Of a stretch of 64,000 bases of DNA, positions 18,890 through 32,488 are shown piece by piece. This DNA is from Mangrovibacter phragmitis (GTDB lineage: Bacteria > Pseudomonadota > Gammaproteobacteria > Enterobacterales > Enterobacteriaceae): contig NZ_LYRP01000002.1 of the NCBI RefSeq assembly GCF_001655675.1, forward strand, positions 93,749 through 157,748, given 5' to 3'. The position numbers and the translations under genes were made by a program. How positions within the stretch are numbered: position 1 is the first letter of the stretch; each line of letters starts with the position of its first letter. The notes below the pieces were generated by a model that was given only the letters and a program-made list of their open reading frames with translations, did no database searches and was not told the origin of the DNA.

Positions 18890-20366
18890 GCCTGCTGCTC
18901 TCCGGCGCTAAAATCCAGCCCTGGGTTAAGTGTTTTCGGCATTATCAGGCTGTCACTTTCCAGTGAAGCCATGGGCCAGGCGCAGTAATCTGCGGCATAC
19001 CAGGCACCCGGACGATGATTGCCAGATGCTCCAACGCCACCAAAAGGCGCGCTACTGGCCGCACCGGTTAACGGTTTGTTCCAGTTAACAATCCCGGCTC
19101 GCGCCTCAATTAATAACCGGTCAAATGCCGCACGGGCCGGTGAAATCAACCCGCATGAAAGGCCAAAGCGCGTCTGGTTTGCCAGAGTAATAGCATCATC
19201 CAGTGTGTCGTAACGCAATACTGTCAACAACGGGCCAAACACCTCTTCATCCGGCACCTCTTGCGCCATGTTGACCAGGACGATTCCAGGGGTTATCAGT
19301 GATGTCCCCGTCTCAAGGATGCGCGGCGTGAGTAAAGGCTTTCCACCGCGGTCCAGATGCCCTTGCCAGGCCTTTAATACATGCAAAGCAGCCTTGGCTG
19401 AAACCAGGCCTCCCATAAAGGGTTGCGGATCATTGTCCCACGCACCGGGCTTAATACGGCCTGCGACTTCCAGCAAACGCGCTAAAAATGCATCTCCTTG
19501 CGGACCATTTTTCACGAGCAGGCGACGAGCACAGGTACAACGCTGGCCCGCGGTAATAAAAGCAGACTGAATAGCGATATGTACAGCTGCGTCAATATCA
19601 ACAGGGTCGTCAACTATCAGAGGGTTATTGCCGCCCATTTCCAGTGCCAAAATTTTGTCCGGTTGCCCGGCGAATTGCTGGTGTAACTGGAAACCGGTAC
19701 CGGAGCTTCCGGTAAACAGCAAACCGTCAAGCTCAGGGTTAGCGGCCAGCGCCTGCCCGGTTTCCCGCCCCCCCTGCAGCAGATTGATAACCCCCGCAGG
19801 AATACCGGCCAGTTCCCATAAACGCATAACACATTCGCCAGTGCCTGGCGTCAGTTCGCTGGGCTTAAACACCACCGTATTTCCTGCCAGTAGTGCCGGA
19901 ATAATATGTCCGTTAGGCAGGTGGCCTGGGAAATTATACGGCCCGAAGACAGCCAGTACGCCATGCGGGCGATGGCGTAATGAAGCAGCGCCATCTGCCA
20001 GTGGTGACACCTGTTCACCTGTACGCTGCTCATACGCTTTGACTGAGATAGCCAGCTTGTTGATCATCGCTGTCACTTCAGTCTCCGCTTCCCAGCGGGG
20101 TTTAGCTGTTTCACGAGCGATGGTTGTCGTGAGCCGGGTTTTATGTTGTTCCAGTAACCCAACAAAGGCTTCAATAATAGTCTGGCGTTCAGGCCTCGTG
20201 CGACGGGCCCAGCCAGGAAATGCACCGCGTGCAGCCTGGCATGCCTGGTTTACCTGGAGGCTGTCAGCACTGCGACCCTGCCATAATAAATCCAGGTTTA
20301 CTGGATCGCGCTTTTCCATGGCACCAGCAGTACCGGGTAGCCATTCACCATTAATCCACTGTGTCA

Positions 20367-20367
<1 letters not shown>
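18886..20367 (-). CDS. astD: succinylglutamate semialdehyde dehydrogenase
   Basis: NAD-dependent oxidation of succinylglutamate semialdehyde to succinylglutamate; aldehyde dehydrogenase superfamily. Visible motifs are [14 protein letters not shown] (cofactor loop), [12 protein letters not shown] (catalytic Glu) and [12 protein letters not shown] (catalytic Cys). The ATG at 20367 follows GGAGGAGA with 6 nt spacing and overlaps the astA stop as TAATG; 493 residues. The frame opens 7 codons further upstream but without conserved sequence. Confidence 0.96.
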
Positions 20368-22636
<2,269 letters not shown>

Positions 22637-22686
22637 TCAAATGTTTTATTTATGTAAAAAAAGAATTACTGATAACTAATGTAGAT

Positions 22687-22703
22687 TGCAGGGAACGTGC
22701 CAG
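22687..22703 (-). promoter_or_regulatory. sigma-54 promoter of astCADBE
   Basis: On the minus strand TGGCACG-TTCC-CTGC at 22702-22688 matches TGGCACG-N4-TTGC in all but one base, with invariant GG and GC correctly spaced. It lies about 72 bp upstream of the astC ATG. Confidence 0.85.
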
Positions 22704-22902
22704 CCAATAGATAAAAATGAATAACACTGTTTTGAAAACAAAAAATCAATAAGTTACAAAGCTCTCTATTCACTTATTCTGCATAAAAAGTGAATAAATT
22801 TACTTCATGACGCCACTTGCAAGATAAAAAGAAGAAAATATATGCATCTATAAAAGATCATGCTGATTCTGTGATCAGACATGGAATATATTCACTCGAA
22901 AC

Positions 22903-22938
22903 GCACTTTTTTAGTGCCTCATGCACCTGTCAAGTGCA
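22903..22938. promoter_or_regulatory. paired NtrC enhancer sites for astC
   Basis: GCACT-N5-AGTGC (22903-22917) and TGCACC-N5-AGTGCA (22922-22938) are two dyads with the NtrC pattern TGCACY-N5-RGTGCA. Their centres are 20 bp apart, on the same helix face, and about 230-250 bp upstream of the sigma-54 promoter, a usual enhancer distance. Confidence 0.75.
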
Positions 22939-23043
22939 GGAACCTTTCACAACAAGAGCAGTAAACTGTCAGGAATGAAGAGCACAACCCTGGGTTTTCT
23001 GTTAACATCCCGTTTTAAATTTGTTTCAGGGCGGAGCAGAACG

Positions 23044-23850
23044 ATGAAGTTTATCTCTTTTAATATCAATGGACTGCGTGCAAGACCACACCAACTGGAA
23101 GCCATCGTGGCACAACACCAGCCAGATGTTATTGGGCTGCAGGAAACCAAAGTACACGACGACATGTTTCCGCTCGAAGACGTCGCGAAGCTGGGTTACC
23201 ACGTTTTTTTCCACGGGCAGAAAGGCCATTATGGGGTTGCCCTGTTAACAAAAGCAGAGCCACTGGCAGTAAGGCGGGGTTTTCCAGGCGACGACGAAGA
23301 CGCGCAGCGGCGCATAATCATGGCAGATATCCCAACCGAATTGGGAACACTGACAGTGATTAACGGCTATTTTCCGCAGGGTGAAAGCCGTGAACATCCG
23401 GTGAAATTCCCTGCTAAACAACGGTTCTACGCCGACCTTCAGGATTACCTGACCACGTCCCTCAACAGCACCAATCCGGTACTGATTATGGGTGACATGA
23501 ACATCAGCCCAACAGATAACGACATCGGTATTGGCGAAGATAGCCGTAAACGCTGGCTGCGCACAGGAAAATGCTCCTTCCTGCCGGAAGAGCGTGAGTG
23601 GATGGCTCGTCTGCTGGAGTGGGGCCTGGTCGATACCTTCCGTGCCGCTCACCCGGATACTCAGGATAAGTTTTCGTGGTTTGATTACCGCTCCCGTGGC
23701 TTCGACGAAAACCGCGGGCTGCGCATTGACTTGTTACTGGCAAGTGAGCCACTGGCAAGCCGTTGCACAGGTGTCGGGATTGATTACGAGATTCGTGCAA
23801 TGGAAAAACCCAGCGATCATGCCCCTGTTTGGGCTGAATTTTCACTCTGA
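23044..23850 (+). CDS. xthA: exodeoxyribonuclease III
   Basis: Major AP endonuclease and 3'-phosphodiesterase of base-excision repair, also a 3'-5' exonuclease on duplex DNA. Mg-binding and catalytic residues are present in [33 protein letters not shown] and the C-terminal [12 protein letters not shown]. The ATG at 23044 gives 268 residues, as in E. coli, with GGAG just upstream; 41 upstream codons in frame are not conserved and cover the NtrC sites. Divergent from the ast operon. Confidence 0.96.
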   Translation: MKFISFNINGLRARPHQLEAIVAQHQPDVIGLQETKVHDDMFPLEDVAKLGYHVFFHGQKGHYGVALLTKAEPLAVRRGFPGDDEDAQRRIIMADIPTELGTLTVINGYFPQGESREHPVKFPAKQRFYADLQDYLTTSLNSTNPVLIMGDMNISPTDNDIGIGEDSRKRWLRTGKCSFLPEEREWMARLLEWGLVDTFRAAHPDTQDKFSWFDYRSRGFDENRGLRIDLLLASEPLASRCTGVGIDYEIRAMEKPSDHAPVWAEFSL

Positions 23851-23882
23851 GCCCAGTATCATAAATACCCCGGGGAGAACCT

Positions 23883-24299
23883 ATGGGAGTGATTGAGGTT
23901 GTTGCCGCCATCATAGTGAACAATGGCAAGCTGTTGCTCGCTCAACGCCCTCCCCAGGGTGACCAGGCGGGGCTGTGGGAATTTCCTGGTGGGAAAATTG
24001 AGCCGGGGGAAACCCAACAACAGGCGCTACGCCGGGAACTGCATGAAGAACTGGGTATAGACGCACAACCAGAAAGCTATATAGCCAGCCACAGCCGCCC
24101 TGTAAATGGGCGCCTGATTAACCTGCATGGCTGGTTTGTGCCCATCATATCCGGTACCCCCAATAACCACCACCATAGCGAGCTGGTTTGGGTTACACCT
24201 CAGGAAGCTCGCCAGTATTCACTGGCACCGGCAGATATCCCTTTGCTTGAAGCGTTCATGGTTTCACCCGCCGCCATATCAGCGGGTTTGTTCCCATAA
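23883..24299 (+). CDS. nudG: pyrimidine (d)NTP pyrophosphohydrolase NudG
   Basis: Nudix hydrolase that removes damaged or excess pyrimidine nucleotides (CTP, dCTP, 5-hydroxy- and 8-oxo-type). The Nudix box GX5EX7REUXEEXGU spans about residues 37-59 (GGKIEPGE then RRELHEELGI), preceded by QAGLWEFP. 138 residues. Downstream of xthA as in E. coli. Its last 44 bp overlap the convergent ynjH. Confidence 0.92.
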   Translation: MGVIEVVAAIIVNNGKLLLAQRPPQGDQAGLWEFPGGKIEPGETQQQALRRELHEELGIDAQPESYIASHSRPVNGRLINLHGWFVPIISGTPNNHHHSELVWVTPQEARQYSLAPADIPLLEAFMVSPAAISAGLFP

Positions 24300-24534
24300 C
24301 CTGGTCATCACGCTGGCACTGCAGCAAAACGCCTTCCATTTTAATGACGGCACCTTCCGAATAGTTCTGGTTCTGGTAGATACAGCACTGGTTACAAGGC
24401 GGAATCTGCTGCTGTCCTTGCGTAGTGAAGACTTCAGAAGGGACATTTACTTGCACGTCAGGCTGCCGGTTCTGGGCGGCCGCTCCCAGACTTACGCCCA
24501 ACACGAGGCTTACGGCGAACAGATGCTTTACCAT
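24256..24534 (-). CDS. ynjH: YnjH, DUF1496 secreted protein
   Basis: A 92-residue periplasmic protein with a signal peptide ([20 protein letters not shown]) and the DUF1496 core [16 protein letters not shown]. Three cysteines (CNQCC) may form disulfides. The ATG at 24534 follows GAGGG; the open frame extends 50 codons further into topB without support. It overlaps the 3' end of topB by 77 nt in another frame and nudG by 44 nt on the opposite strand. Function unknown. Confidence 0.85.
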   Translation of the reverse strand: MVKHLFAVSLVLGVSLGAAAQNRQPDVQVNVPSEVFTTQGQQQIPPCNQCCIYQNQNYSEGAVIKMEGVLLQCQRDDQVMGTNPLIWRRVKP

Positions 24535-26428
24535 GGTTTCCCTCTTTTTTCGTACTTGTGGCGCCCTGCGTAGCCCGAATACCGCGAAACTGTGCTGGCT
24601 GTGCAGATCGCGCCTGTTCAATAAGTTGATGTAAGGTTGCAACCAGCGGTTGCATAAAATCCTGATACCGGCACTGTTTTTCACTGATTTGCGTAAGCAC
24701 AGATTCCCAGTGTGCTGTCATATCTGGCCGCCCGGCGCTTTCAGGAAGCGAATGAATCAAGGCACACCCGGCAGGTGTGGCGTGTATATAGCGCCCTTTT
24801 TTCTCCAGAAAATTACGCCGAAACAGCAATTCAATGATACCAGCGCGGGTGGCTTCAGTACCCAGGCCATCGGTCGCACGCAGGATTTTTTTCAGGTCCT
24901 TGTCCTGAACAAAGCGTGCAATACCGGTCATGGCTGAAAGTAATGTGGCATCGGTGAAATGGCGTGGAGGCTGGGTTTGACGCTCCACCACTTCGCCAGA
25001 CTCACATAACAAGGTGTCGCCTTCGCTGACCACCGGTAATGGCATACCATCGTTTTCTTCATCACGTTCTTTGCCACCGAGTAGCACACGCCAACCAGCA
25101 TCAGCCAGAAAACGGGCTTTGGCGATAAACTTGCCTCCAGCAATATCCAGTTCAATAACACATTTGCGGTACCAGGCATCAGCACAGAACTGCATAAGGT
25201 ATTGTCGGGCTATCAGTGTATAAACATTAGCTTCATTTTCAGAAAGTTTCACTGAAGCAGTACGGGCAGTGGGGATAATGGCATGGTGCGCATCCACTTT
25301 TTTATCATCCCAGCAACGGTTATGCCGCTCGGGATCCACTGCGGGTTGCGGGAGTAGTGATGGGGCATGCACACCGATGGCATTCATCACAGCATGGCGG
25401 CCCGCAAAATGTTCCTCCGGCAAGTAACGGCAATCAGAACGCGGGTAGGTAATCAGTTTGTGGCTTTCATAGAGCTTCTGGCAAATATCCAGCACATTCT
25501 GGGCACTTAGCCCAAAACGTTTTGCCGCTTCTATCTGCAAAGCGGAAAGCGAAAATGGAAGCGGTGCGGTTTCAGATTCTCGTTTATCGCTGTAGCTGGT
25601 TACCTGCGCTGGTTTCCCGGTTATGCGGGCGACCACATGCTCAGCCAGCGGGCGGTGTAACAACCGCCCTTCTTCGTCCTGCCAGGGCTCACATGAATCG
25701 CTGGGCTGCCAGATAGCGACAAAACGCTCATCCTGTGGGGTAACAATGTGCGCCCGGACTTCAAAGAAATCCCGTGGCACAAAATTCGCTATCTCTTCAT
25801 CGCGCCGCACCACCAGCCCCAAAACCGGGGTTTGTACCCGGCCAACAGACAGGACACCTTTAAACCCGGCGCGTTGCCCTACAAGAGTCCAGGCTCGCGT
25901 CATGTTAATACCGTAGAGCCAGTCTGCACGAGACCGTGCCAGTGCGGACACACATAGCGGTACAAACTCACTGTTATCACGCAAACGCTCTATGGCCCGC
26001 TCAACCGCCTGAGGATTCAGATCATTGATCAGACAACGCTTAACCTCTCGACGCTTTTGCGGCGCGAGCTGCAGGTAATCCAGAACTTCATCAACCAGTA
26101 ATTGCCCTTCGCGATCCGGGTCACCCGCATGAACCACTTCACTTGCTTCCCCCAGCAGGCGTTCCACAACCTTGAGTTGCCGGGCGGAAGCGGCCCGTGG
26201 GCGCAATTGCCACTTTTGCGGAACAATAGGCAAATCGCTCAGATTCCAGCGGGAAAACCGTGCATCATAGCCATCAGGTTCAGCCTGTTCCAACAGATGG
26301 CCAATACACCAGGTCACCGTCTGGTTATCACCACAAGCAATAAAGCCATCGCCTTTGCGGTGCGGCTTTGGCAAAACATCCGCAATAGCACGCCCAAGAC
26401 TGGGTTTTTCTGCAATAAACAACCGCAT
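24458..26428 (-). CDS. topB: DNA topoisomerase III
   Basis: Type IA topoisomerase that decatenates single-stranded or nicked DNA and acts with RecQ. The Toprim motifs [14 protein letters not shown] at the N-terminus and DPDREGQLL near residue 103 and the active-site region [15 protein letters not shown] near residue 328 are present. 656 residues. The C-terminal tail is basic ([20 protein letters not shown]), as in other TopB proteins. It starts 3 bp after selD, so the two are one transcript, as in E. coli. Confidence 0.96.
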   Translation of the reverse strand: MRLFIAEKPSLGRAIADVLPKPHRKGDGFIACGDNQTVTWCIGHLLEQAEPDGYDARFSRWNLSDLPIVPQKWQLRPRAASARQLKVVERLLGEASEVVHAGDPDREGQLLVDEVLDYLQLAPQKRREVKRCLINDLNPQAVERAIERLRDNSEFVPLCVSALARSRADWLYGINMTRAWTLVGQRAGFKGVLSVGRVQTPVLGLVVRRDEEIANFVPRDFFEVRAHIVTPQDERFVAIWQPSDSCEPWQDEEGRLLHRPLAEHVVARITGKPAQVTSYSDKRESETAPLPFSLSALQIEAAKRFGLSAQNVLDICQKLYESHKLITYPRSDCRYLPEEHFAGRHAVMNAIGVHAPSLLPQPAVDPERHNRCWDDKKVDAHHAIIPTARTASVKLSENEANVYTLIARQYLMQFCADAWYRKCVIELDIAGGKFIAKARFLADAGWRVLLGGKERDEENDGMPLPVVSEGDTLLCESGEVVERQTQPPRHFTDATLLSAMTGIARFVQDKDLKKILRATDGLGTEATRAGIIELLFRRNFLEKKGRYIHATPAGCALIHSLPESAGRPDMTAHWESVLTQISEKQCRYQDFMQPLVATLHQLIEQARSAQPAQFRGIRATQGATSTKKEGNHGKASVRRKPRVGRKSGSGRPEPAA

Positions 26429-26431
26429 AGA

Positions 26432-27475
26432 TTAACGGATCTCTATCATTGGGCGCCCGGCTCGTGCGGTTTTCAGTTCACCAATCACCTGCAATGTAAT
26501 GCCATACTGTTCAGCAACAGCATTTACCTCAGATTCTGCTTGTGGGCTGACAGCAAGCAACAAACCACCAGAAGTTTGTGGATCACAGAGCAAATTACGC
26601 CATGCGGCTGGCATTTCCCCCATTAAATGCCCATAGCTGGCGAAGTTACGTTCAGTACCACCCGGCACACATCCCTGAGCAATATAGTCTTCAACGCCAG
26701 GTAAGGTTGGCACTTTACTGTATACAACTTCAGCCTGAACGCCTGCTCCCTGGCACATTTCACTTAAATGCCCCAGCAGGCCAAAACCTGTTACGTCAGT
26801 CATGGCTTTTACTCCATCCAACGCGGCAAAATCTGCACCAGCTTTGTTCATCCGGCACATGACTTCAGTCGCAAGGCCAACATGCTCAGGTTGTAATAAT
26901 CCTTTTTTCTCCGCCGTTGTCAGCACACCAATCCCCAGTGGCTTGGTCAGATATAACTGGCAACCAGCGCTGGCCGTTGAGTTTTGTTTCACTCGTTCCG
27001 TAGGCACCACGCCAGTAACAGCCAGCCCAAAGATAGGTTCAGGCGCATCAATTGAATGCCCACCCGCCAACGCAATGCCAGCCTCCCGGCAGGCAAACCG
27101 ACCACCATCAACCACCTGTGCAGCAATCTCCGGAGCCAGTTTGTTTATGGGCCAGCCCAGAATAGCAATCGCCATAACGGGCTTGCCCCCCATAGCATAG
27201 ATGTCACTGATAGCGTTGGTTGCCGCGATGCGGCCAAAATCAAAAGGGCTATCAACAATAGGCATGAAAAAGTCGGTAGTACTGATAATGCAGGTTCCAT
27301 TACCAAGGTCATAAACTGCGGCATCATCGCGGGTTTCATTACCTACCAGCAAATGTGGGTCACAAAATTTTTCCTGCTCCGAATGAAGGATTGTTTCCAA
27401 AACTTTTGGCGAGATTTTACACCCACAGCCTGCTCCATGGCTGTATTGTGTTAAACGAATCGGCTCTTCACTCAT
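26432..27475 (-). CDS. selD: selenide, water dikinase (selenophosphate synthetase)
   Basis: Makes selenophosphate from selenide and ATP for selenocysteine and selenouridine synthesis. The N-terminal active-site motif [12 protein letters not shown] carries Cys rather than Sec at the catalytic position. Phosphate/metal segments [11 protein letters not shown] and [10 protein letters not shown] are intact. The ATG at 27475 follows AGGAGA with 6 nt spacing and gives 347 residues as in E. coli; ten more codons in frame upstream are not conserved. Confidence 0.97.
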   Translation of the reverse strand: MSEEPIRLTQYSHGAGCGCKISPKVLETILHSEQEKFCDPHLLVGNETRDDAAVYDLGNGTCIISTTDFFMPIVDSPFDFGRIAATNAISDIYAMGGKPVMAIAILGWPINKLAPEIAAQVVDGGRFACREAGIALAGGHSIDAPEPIFGLAVTGVVPTERVKQNSTASAGCQLYLTKPLGIGVLTTAEKKGLLQPEHVGLATEVMCRMNKAGADFAALDGVKAMTDVTGFGLLGHLSEMCQGAGVQAEVVYSKVPTLPGVEDYIAQGCVPGGTERNFASYGHLMGEMPAAWRNLLCDPQTSGGLLLAVSPQAESEVNAVAEQYGITLQVIGELKTARAGRPMIEIR

Positions 27476-27593
27476 GGACAATCTCCTGTCAGTCTTTTTG
27501 CCCACTATGGTAACGATTCTCTGACAGCGAGGTAAGTATGACTGTCTGAATAATTACAGTTTTGCTTATCTGTCAGGCAGTCATATCAATAAC

Positions 27594-28145
27594 TCAGAAA
27601 TGTCGGACGAAATTTGTCATATCAGGAGTAGCAACTGTCGGCGCTGCTTTTAACTGTGGTGTTCCTAAATACAAAAAGCCGACAATTTTATCCTGCTCGC
27701 GGCAGGCCATTGCTTCACGAACTTGTGGGTGCCCGGTCCATGCTCCTGTTCGCCAGATACCGTTATACCCTTGTGCCACTGCAGCCATCTGCATTGCCAT
27801 AACAGCACAACCAGCGGACATTTCCTGTTCCCAGACAGGTACTTTGGGGTGTGCTTCGCAATGTGCGATAACAGTGATAATCAGCGGAGCCCGGAACGGC
27901 GCATTCTTTGCTTTGTCTACTGCTTTTTCATCCATTTTGTCTGCCAGAGCCGCCTGTTCCAGCAGAGAACTGAAACGGTCTCGCCCTTCACCTTCAATCA
28001 GCACAAAACGCCACGGTTGAAGTGCGCCATGATCCGGAGCACGCATCCCGGCTCGTAAAATTTGTGTCAGCGCATCACCTTGTGGTGCGGGTTCAGCCAG
28101 CCGTGAAGCGCTACGGCGGTTAACCAGTAATTCCAGTGCGTCCAT
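27594..28145 (-). CDS. ydjA: NAD(P)H nitroreductase family protein YdjA
   Basis: A small FMN-dependent oxidoreductase of the nitroreductase superfamily, 183 residues as in E. coli YdjA. FMN phosphate-binding [12 protein letters not shown] near the N-terminus, [18 protein letters not shown] and the C-terminal GFLYLGTP are typical. The physiological substrate is unknown. Lies upstream of selD-topB on the same strand. Confidence 0.92.
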   Translation of the reverse strand: MDALELLVNRRSASRLAEPAPQGDALTQILRAGMRAPDHGALQPWRFVLIEGEGRDRFSSLLEQAALADKMDEKAVDKAKNAPFRAPLIITVIAHCEAHPKVPVWEQEMSAGCAVMAMQMAAVAQGYNGIWRTGAWTGHPQVREAMACREQDKIVGFLYLGTPQLKAAPTVATPDMTNFVRHF

Positions 28146-28321
28146 CTGTTAGCTCCTGTGTTAATTTTTACTCACAAAATTAACACAGCAACAGGTTTTG
28201 TTACAGCGTCCACCGCGATTCATGCTGACAACTGCGCGCGAGCTATTTAGGATAATGACACTGTACGGTGCAGCACTGAATCAGAACCAGGCGAGCCCAC
28301 CGAAATTGATATGGAGAATAC

Positions 28322-30172
28322 ATGCGCACTCTTTGGCGAATTATTAGTGGTTTTTTTACATGGACATGGCGTTTGCTAAGCTTTTTTCGCAATCTGGTAC
28401 TCAACCTGATCTTTATTCTGGTGGTACTGGTTGGTGTTGGAGTGTGGTACCAGTTACGCACGCCTCCGGAGGTGCCGCAGCGTGGTGCCCTGCTTCTGGA
28501 TATAACAGGAGTGATTGTCGATAAACCTTCTGTCACCAATAAACTGGGTATCATCAGCCGGCAATTGTTGGGCGCCAACTCCGACCGCCTGCAAGAAAAC
28601 TCACTGTTTGATATTGTGGATGCAATCCGGCAGGCAAAAGATGACCACAACATCACCGGTATCGTACTGGACTTAAAAGATTTCGCCGGCGCCGACCAAC
28701 CGTCCATGCAGTATATTGGCAAAGCGCTGCGTGAATTCCGCGACAGTGGCAAACCGATTATTGCTTATGGCAGTAATTACAGTCAGGGCCAGTATTACCT
28801 GGCAAGCTTCGCAAATAAAATTTATCTTGCACCACAAGGTGCAGTTGACCTGCACGGTTTTGCTACCAGCGGGCTTTACTATAAATCACTGCTTGATAAG
28901 CTAAAAATCACCACTCATGTGTTCCGGGTCGGCACCTATAAATCAGCAGTAGAGCCATTTATCCGTGACGATATGTCACCGGCGGCTCGCGATGCAGACA
29001 GCCGCTGGATTGGTGAGCTATGGCAAAATTACCTGAATACGCTTGCAGCTAACCGAAATATCACGCCGCAACAGGTCTTCCCTGGCGCACAGGCTTTACT
29101 GGCCGGGTTACAGCAAACGGGTGGCGACACCGCTAAATATGCGCTCGATAACAAACTGGTCGACGAACTGGCTACTCATGCTCAAGTGGAAAAAGCACTC
29201 ACTAAGCAGTTTGGATGGAACAAGAAAAACCACCAGATCCGGGCAGTCAGCATCTACAACTATCCTTTAAGAACACCGTCTGATGCTGGTGGAGCTATTG
29301 CGGTCATTTTCGCGAATGGCGCCATTATGGATGGCCCGGAAACCCAGGGCAATGTGGGGGGGGATACCACCGCAGAACAGATTCGTGAAGCCCGTCTCGA
29401 CCCGAGTGTCAAAGCGATTGTGCTGCGAGTGAACAGTCCTGGTGGTAGTGTCAACGCATCTGAATTGATCCGTGAAGAGCTGGCTGCAGCACGCCAGGCT
29501 GGAAAACCGGTGGTCGTGTCCATGGGCGGCATGGCAGCTTCTGGAGGCTACTGGATCTCCACTCCCGCCAACTACATTATTGCCAACCCCAATACCCTTA
29601 CTGGCTCAATCGGCATCTTTGGTGTTATCAACACTGTCGAGAACAGTCTGAGCGCGATTGGTGTTCACTCAGATGGGGTATCAACTTCCCCGCTGGCGCA
29701 GGTCTCCATGACACAGGCCTTACCGCCAGAAGTACAGCAGATGATGCAACTGAGTATTGAAAATGGCTATAAGCGCTTTATTACACTGGTTGCACAGTCA
29801 CGCCATAAAACGCCGGACGAGATAGATCAAATTGCCCAGGGGCATGTCTGGACCGGGCAGGATGCCAAAAATAACGGTCTGGTGGACAGTCTGGGGGATT
29901 TTGACGATGCACTGAAAAAAGCGGCTGAGCTGGCAAAACTCAAGCAGTGGCACCAGGTTTATTACCAGTCTGAGCCCAGTATGCTGGATAAAGTGATTGG
30001 CATGTTTGACGGTTCGGTTAAAGCTATGCTACCCGATGCATTGCAGGCCATGCTACCTGCCCCACTGGCAAGTGCCAGTAAGGAAATTATGGCGCAGAGT
30101 AACAGCCTGGCGCTGTTTAATGACCCGCGCCATCGTTATGCCTGGTGCCTGAACTGTTCAGACATTCGTTAA
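28322..30172 (+). CDS. sppA: signal peptide peptidase SppA (protease IV)
   Basis: Inner-membrane Ser/Lys protease that digests cleaved signal peptides from the periplasmic side. One N-terminal membrane segment (about residues 25-45) and two tandem SppA domains. The catalytic Lys is in [12 protein letters not shown] (about residue 209) and the nucleophile Ser in [12 protein letters not shown] (about 409). 616 residues, near the E. coli length. First gene before ansA-pncA, separated from them by a terminator. Confidence 0.95.
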   Translation: MRTLWRIISGFFTWTWRLLSFFRNLVLNLIFILVVLVGVGVWYQLRTPPEVPQRGALLLDITGVIVDKPSVTNKLGIISRQLLGANSDRLQENSLFDIVDAIRQAKDDHNITGIVLDLKDFAGADQPSMQYIGKALREFRDSGKPIIAYGSNYSQGQYYLASFANKIYLAPQGAVDLHGFATSGLYYKSLLDKLKITTHVFRVGTYKSAVEPFIRDDMSPAARDADSRWIGELWQNYLNTLAANRNITPQQVFPGAQALLAGLQQTGGDTAKYALDNKLVDELATHAQVEKALTKQFGWNKKNHQIRAVSIYNYPLRTPSDAGGAIAVIFANGAIMDGPETQGNVGGDTTAEQIREARLDPSVKAIVLRVNSPGGSVNASELIREELAAARQAGKPVVVSMGGMAASGGYWISTPANYIIANPNTLTGSIGIFGVINTVENSLSAIGVHSDGVSTSPLAQVSMTQALPPEVQQMMQLSIENGYKRFITLVAQSRHKTPDEIDQIAQGHVWTGQDAKNNGLVDSLGDFDDALKKAAELAKLKQWHQVYYQSEPSMLDKVIGMFDGSVKAMLPDALQAMLPAPLASASKEIMAQSNSLALFNDPRHRYAWCLNCSDIR

Positions 30173-30180
30173 CCAGATAT

Positions 30181-30208
30181 CAGCCCGGTATATCCGGGCT
30201 GATTTTTT
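30181..30208 (+). terminator. terminator of sppA
   Basis: CAGCCCGG, a 5-nt loop and CCGGGCTG form a perfect 8-bp stem followed by ATTTTTT. Confidence 0.9.
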
Positions 30209-30257
30209 AGTAATTCCTCACTATACTGCGCCTGTTTACGTACCCCAGGGCCCTGAT

Positions 30258-31271
30258 ATGCAAAAAAAATCTATTTATGTCGCTTACACTGGCGGCACCA
30301 TCGGTATGCAACGTTCTGAGAATGGTTATATACCTGTTTCTGGTCATTTACAGCGCCAGCTCGCGCAGATGCCTGAGTTCCACCGGCCTGAGATGCCTGC
30401 GTTTACCATTCATGAATACCAGCCGCTGATGGATTCATCCGATATGACGCCTGAGGACTGGCAGCATATTGCCGATGATATCGCCGCACACTATGACCAA
30501 TATGACGGTTTCGTTATCCTGCACGGAACGGACACCATGGCATTCACGTCTTCCGCGTTGTCGTTTATGCTGGAAAACCTTGGCAAACCCGTGATTGTCA
30601 CCGGCTCGCAGATCCCCCTTGCTGAACTGCGTTCCGATGGGCAGATAAACTTGCTAAATGCGTTATACATTGCGGCAAATTATCCTATCAACGAAGTGAC
30701 ATTGTTCTTCAATAACCGTCTGTATCGTGGTAACCGGACAACTAAAGCCCATGCTGATGGTTTTGATGCTTTTGCCTCACCTAACCTGCCGCCATTACTG
30801 GAAGCAGGCATTCATATTCGCCGCCTTAATACCACTCCCGCGCCTTCTGGACTGGGAGAATTACAGGTGCACCCCATTACTCCGCAACCAATTGGGGTGG
30901 TAACAATTTACCCAGGTATTGCGGCCGACGTGGTGCGTAACTTTGTACGCCAGCCCGTAAAAGCCCTCATTCTGCGTTCCTACGGAGTAGGCAATGCCCC
31001 ACAAAATCGCTCATTTACTGAAACATTACAGGAAGCCTGCGACCGGGGTATTGTTGTCGTAAACCTGACGCAGTGTATGTCTGGTAAAGTCAATATGGGA
31101 GGCTATGCTACTGGAAATGCGCTGGCCCAGGCGGGCGTGATTAGTGGCTACGATATGACCGTGGAAGCGACACTGACTAAGTTACATTATCTGCTCAGCC
31201 AGAACCTGGACAGTGAAACAGTACGCCAGCAGATGATGAGCAATTTACGCGGTGAACTGACTCCTGACTGA
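30258..31271 (+). CDS. ansA: cytoplasmic L-asparaginase 1
   Basis: Hydrolyses asparagine to aspartate and ammonia. Catalytic threonines lie in YTGGTIGM at residue 11-15 region and HGTDTMAFT near 93; Lys and Asp of the second triad are nearby. No signal peptide, so it is the low-affinity cytoplasmic type I enzyme. 337 residues. Followed at 11 bp by pncA. Confidence 0.95.
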   Translation: MQKKSIYVAYTGGTIGMQRSENGYIPVSGHLQRQLAQMPEFHRPEMPAFTIHEYQPLMDSSDMTPEDWQHIADDIAAHYDQYDGFVILHGTDTMAFTSSALSFMLENLGKPVIVTGSQIPLAELRSDGQINLLNALYIAANYPINEVTLFFNNRLYRGNRTTKAHADGFDAFASPNLPPLLEAGIHIRRLNTTPAPSGLGELQVHPITPQPIGVVTIYPGIAADVVRNFVRQPVKALILRSYGVGNAPQNRSFTETLQEACDRGIVVVNLTQCMSGKVNMGGYATGNALAQAGVISGYDMTVEATLTKLHYLLSQNLDSETVRQQMMSNLRGELTPD

Positions 31272-31282
31272 TGGAGGTTTGC

Positions 31283-31924
31283 ATGGCACGCAGAGCCTTA
31301 TTGCTGGTTGATATCCAGAATGATTTTTGTGCCGGGGGCGCACTGGCTGTCGCCGAAGGTGACGCTACTGTTGAGGTTGCCAATCAGTTGATAGAATGGT
31401 GCGAGGCTCGCGGAGAAATTGTTATCGCGTCTCAGGACTGGCACCCGCAACATCACGGTAGTTTTGCACGGGTGCAGGGTGCAGAGCCCTTCACAACAGG
31501 GATGCTGGATGGGCTTGAGCAGACCTGGTGGCCGGATCATTGTGTTCAGAACACGACGGGTGCCGAGTTACATCCGTTACTGAAACAAGGGTCCATCTCC
31601 GCCTGTTTTCACAAAGGTGAAAATGCGCTGATTGACAGTTACAGCGCATTTTTTGACAACGGGCACCGGCAAGAAACGCAGCTCCACGCCTGGCTCCAGC
31701 ATGTTCAGGCAGACCAATTGATTATTATGGGCCTGGCTACGGATTACTGCGTCAAGTATACAGTGCTGGACGCACTCAAACTGGGCTATCAGGTTGCAGT
31801 CATTGTCGATGGGTGTCGGGGTGTTGAAATGCAGGCAGGCGACAGTACCCGCGCGTTTCAGGATATGTCCTGTGCCGGCGCAACTCTATACACACTGGAA
31901 GACTGGTTAGAATCAGAAAGTTGA
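31283..31924 (+). CDS. pncA: nicotinamidase / pyrazinamidase
   Basis: Converts nicotinamide to nicotinate for NAD salvage; cytoplasmic. The catalytic triad is visible: Asp in LLVDIQNDFCAGG, Lys in FHKGEN and Cys in GLATDYCVKYTVLDA. The metal site HPQHHGSF is present. The ATG at 31283 follows GGAGG with 5 nt spacing and gives 213 residues. Co-transcribed with ansA. Confidence 0.96.
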   Translation: MARRALLLVDIQNDFCAGGALAVAEGDATVEVANQLIEWCEARGEIVIASQDWHPQHHGSFARVQGAEPFTTGMLDGLEQTWWPDHCVQNTTGAELHPLLKQGSISACFHKGENALIDSYSAFFDNGHRQETQLHAWLQHVQADQLIIMGLATDYCVKYTVLDALKLGYQVAVIVDGCRGVEMQAGDSTRAFQDMSCAGATLYTLEDWLESES

Positions 31925-31974
31925 GGCCACTGACACGCCATGTTCGGCAGGCAATGTTTGTACCTTGATACTCG

Positions 31975-32003
31975 CGCGAGCCTGCACACGGGCTCGCGTT
32001 TTT
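31975..32003 (+). terminator. terminator of ansA-pncA
   Basis: CGCGAGCC and GGCTCGCG form a perfect 8-bp stem with an 8-nt loop, followed by TTTTT. Confidence 0.85.
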
Positions 32004-32162
32004 AATTGCAGCACAAACGTTGTGTTAGTGGTCAAACTATCCCCAGAGTACCCAGGGTGTTGATTACCAGGCACCTGGCGCCGACAAACGTGACAACGTC
32101 ACAAAATCCCGCATCAGCAAAAGCCAAATAAGTACATTCCTGCTGCCAGAGTCACAACGTTG

Positions 32163-32450
32163 TTAGTCTTGTGGTTTCAGGGTCACAATCGGTGACGTTT
32201 CAATGCCGAACTCCGCTTTTAGTTGCTGTTTGCTTTTCATCATAATCTGCCCATTGGTACCAATTGTCATATGTTCCGGGTCAGCATTGGTTCGCTGTTG
32301 CCAGAGCATGACCAGTTGCAGGCAGTTTTCTTTTTGTTCCGGAGTCAGAGGAACACCATCAGGCCACTTTCCCAGTTCCACCGCCGTTGCAAGACGCTGA
32401 TAAATTTCCGGTGTCATTGTGGATAATACAGCCTCAAAATCCATCATCAT
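32163..32450 (-). CDS. yeaC: YeaC, DUF1315 family protein
   Basis: A 95-residue cytoplasmic protein with the DUF1315 core PEIYQRLATAVELGKWPDG and ENCLQLVMLWQ. Three ATGs run in tandem after AGGAG; the first or second is best spaced, so the N-terminus is uncertain by one or two residues. No function known. Lies downstream of msrB as in E. coli; the ydjEFGHIJKL block that separates pncA from yeaC in E. coli is missing here. Confidence 0.9.
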   Translation of the reverse strand: MMMDFEAVLSTMTPEIYQRLATAVELGKWPDGVPLTPEQKENCLQLVMLWQQRTNADPEHMTIGTNGQIMMKSKQQLKAEFGIETSPIVTLKPQD

Positions 32451-32488
32451 TTCTCTCCTTGCTGGAATAATTTGCTGAAACGTTTCAA

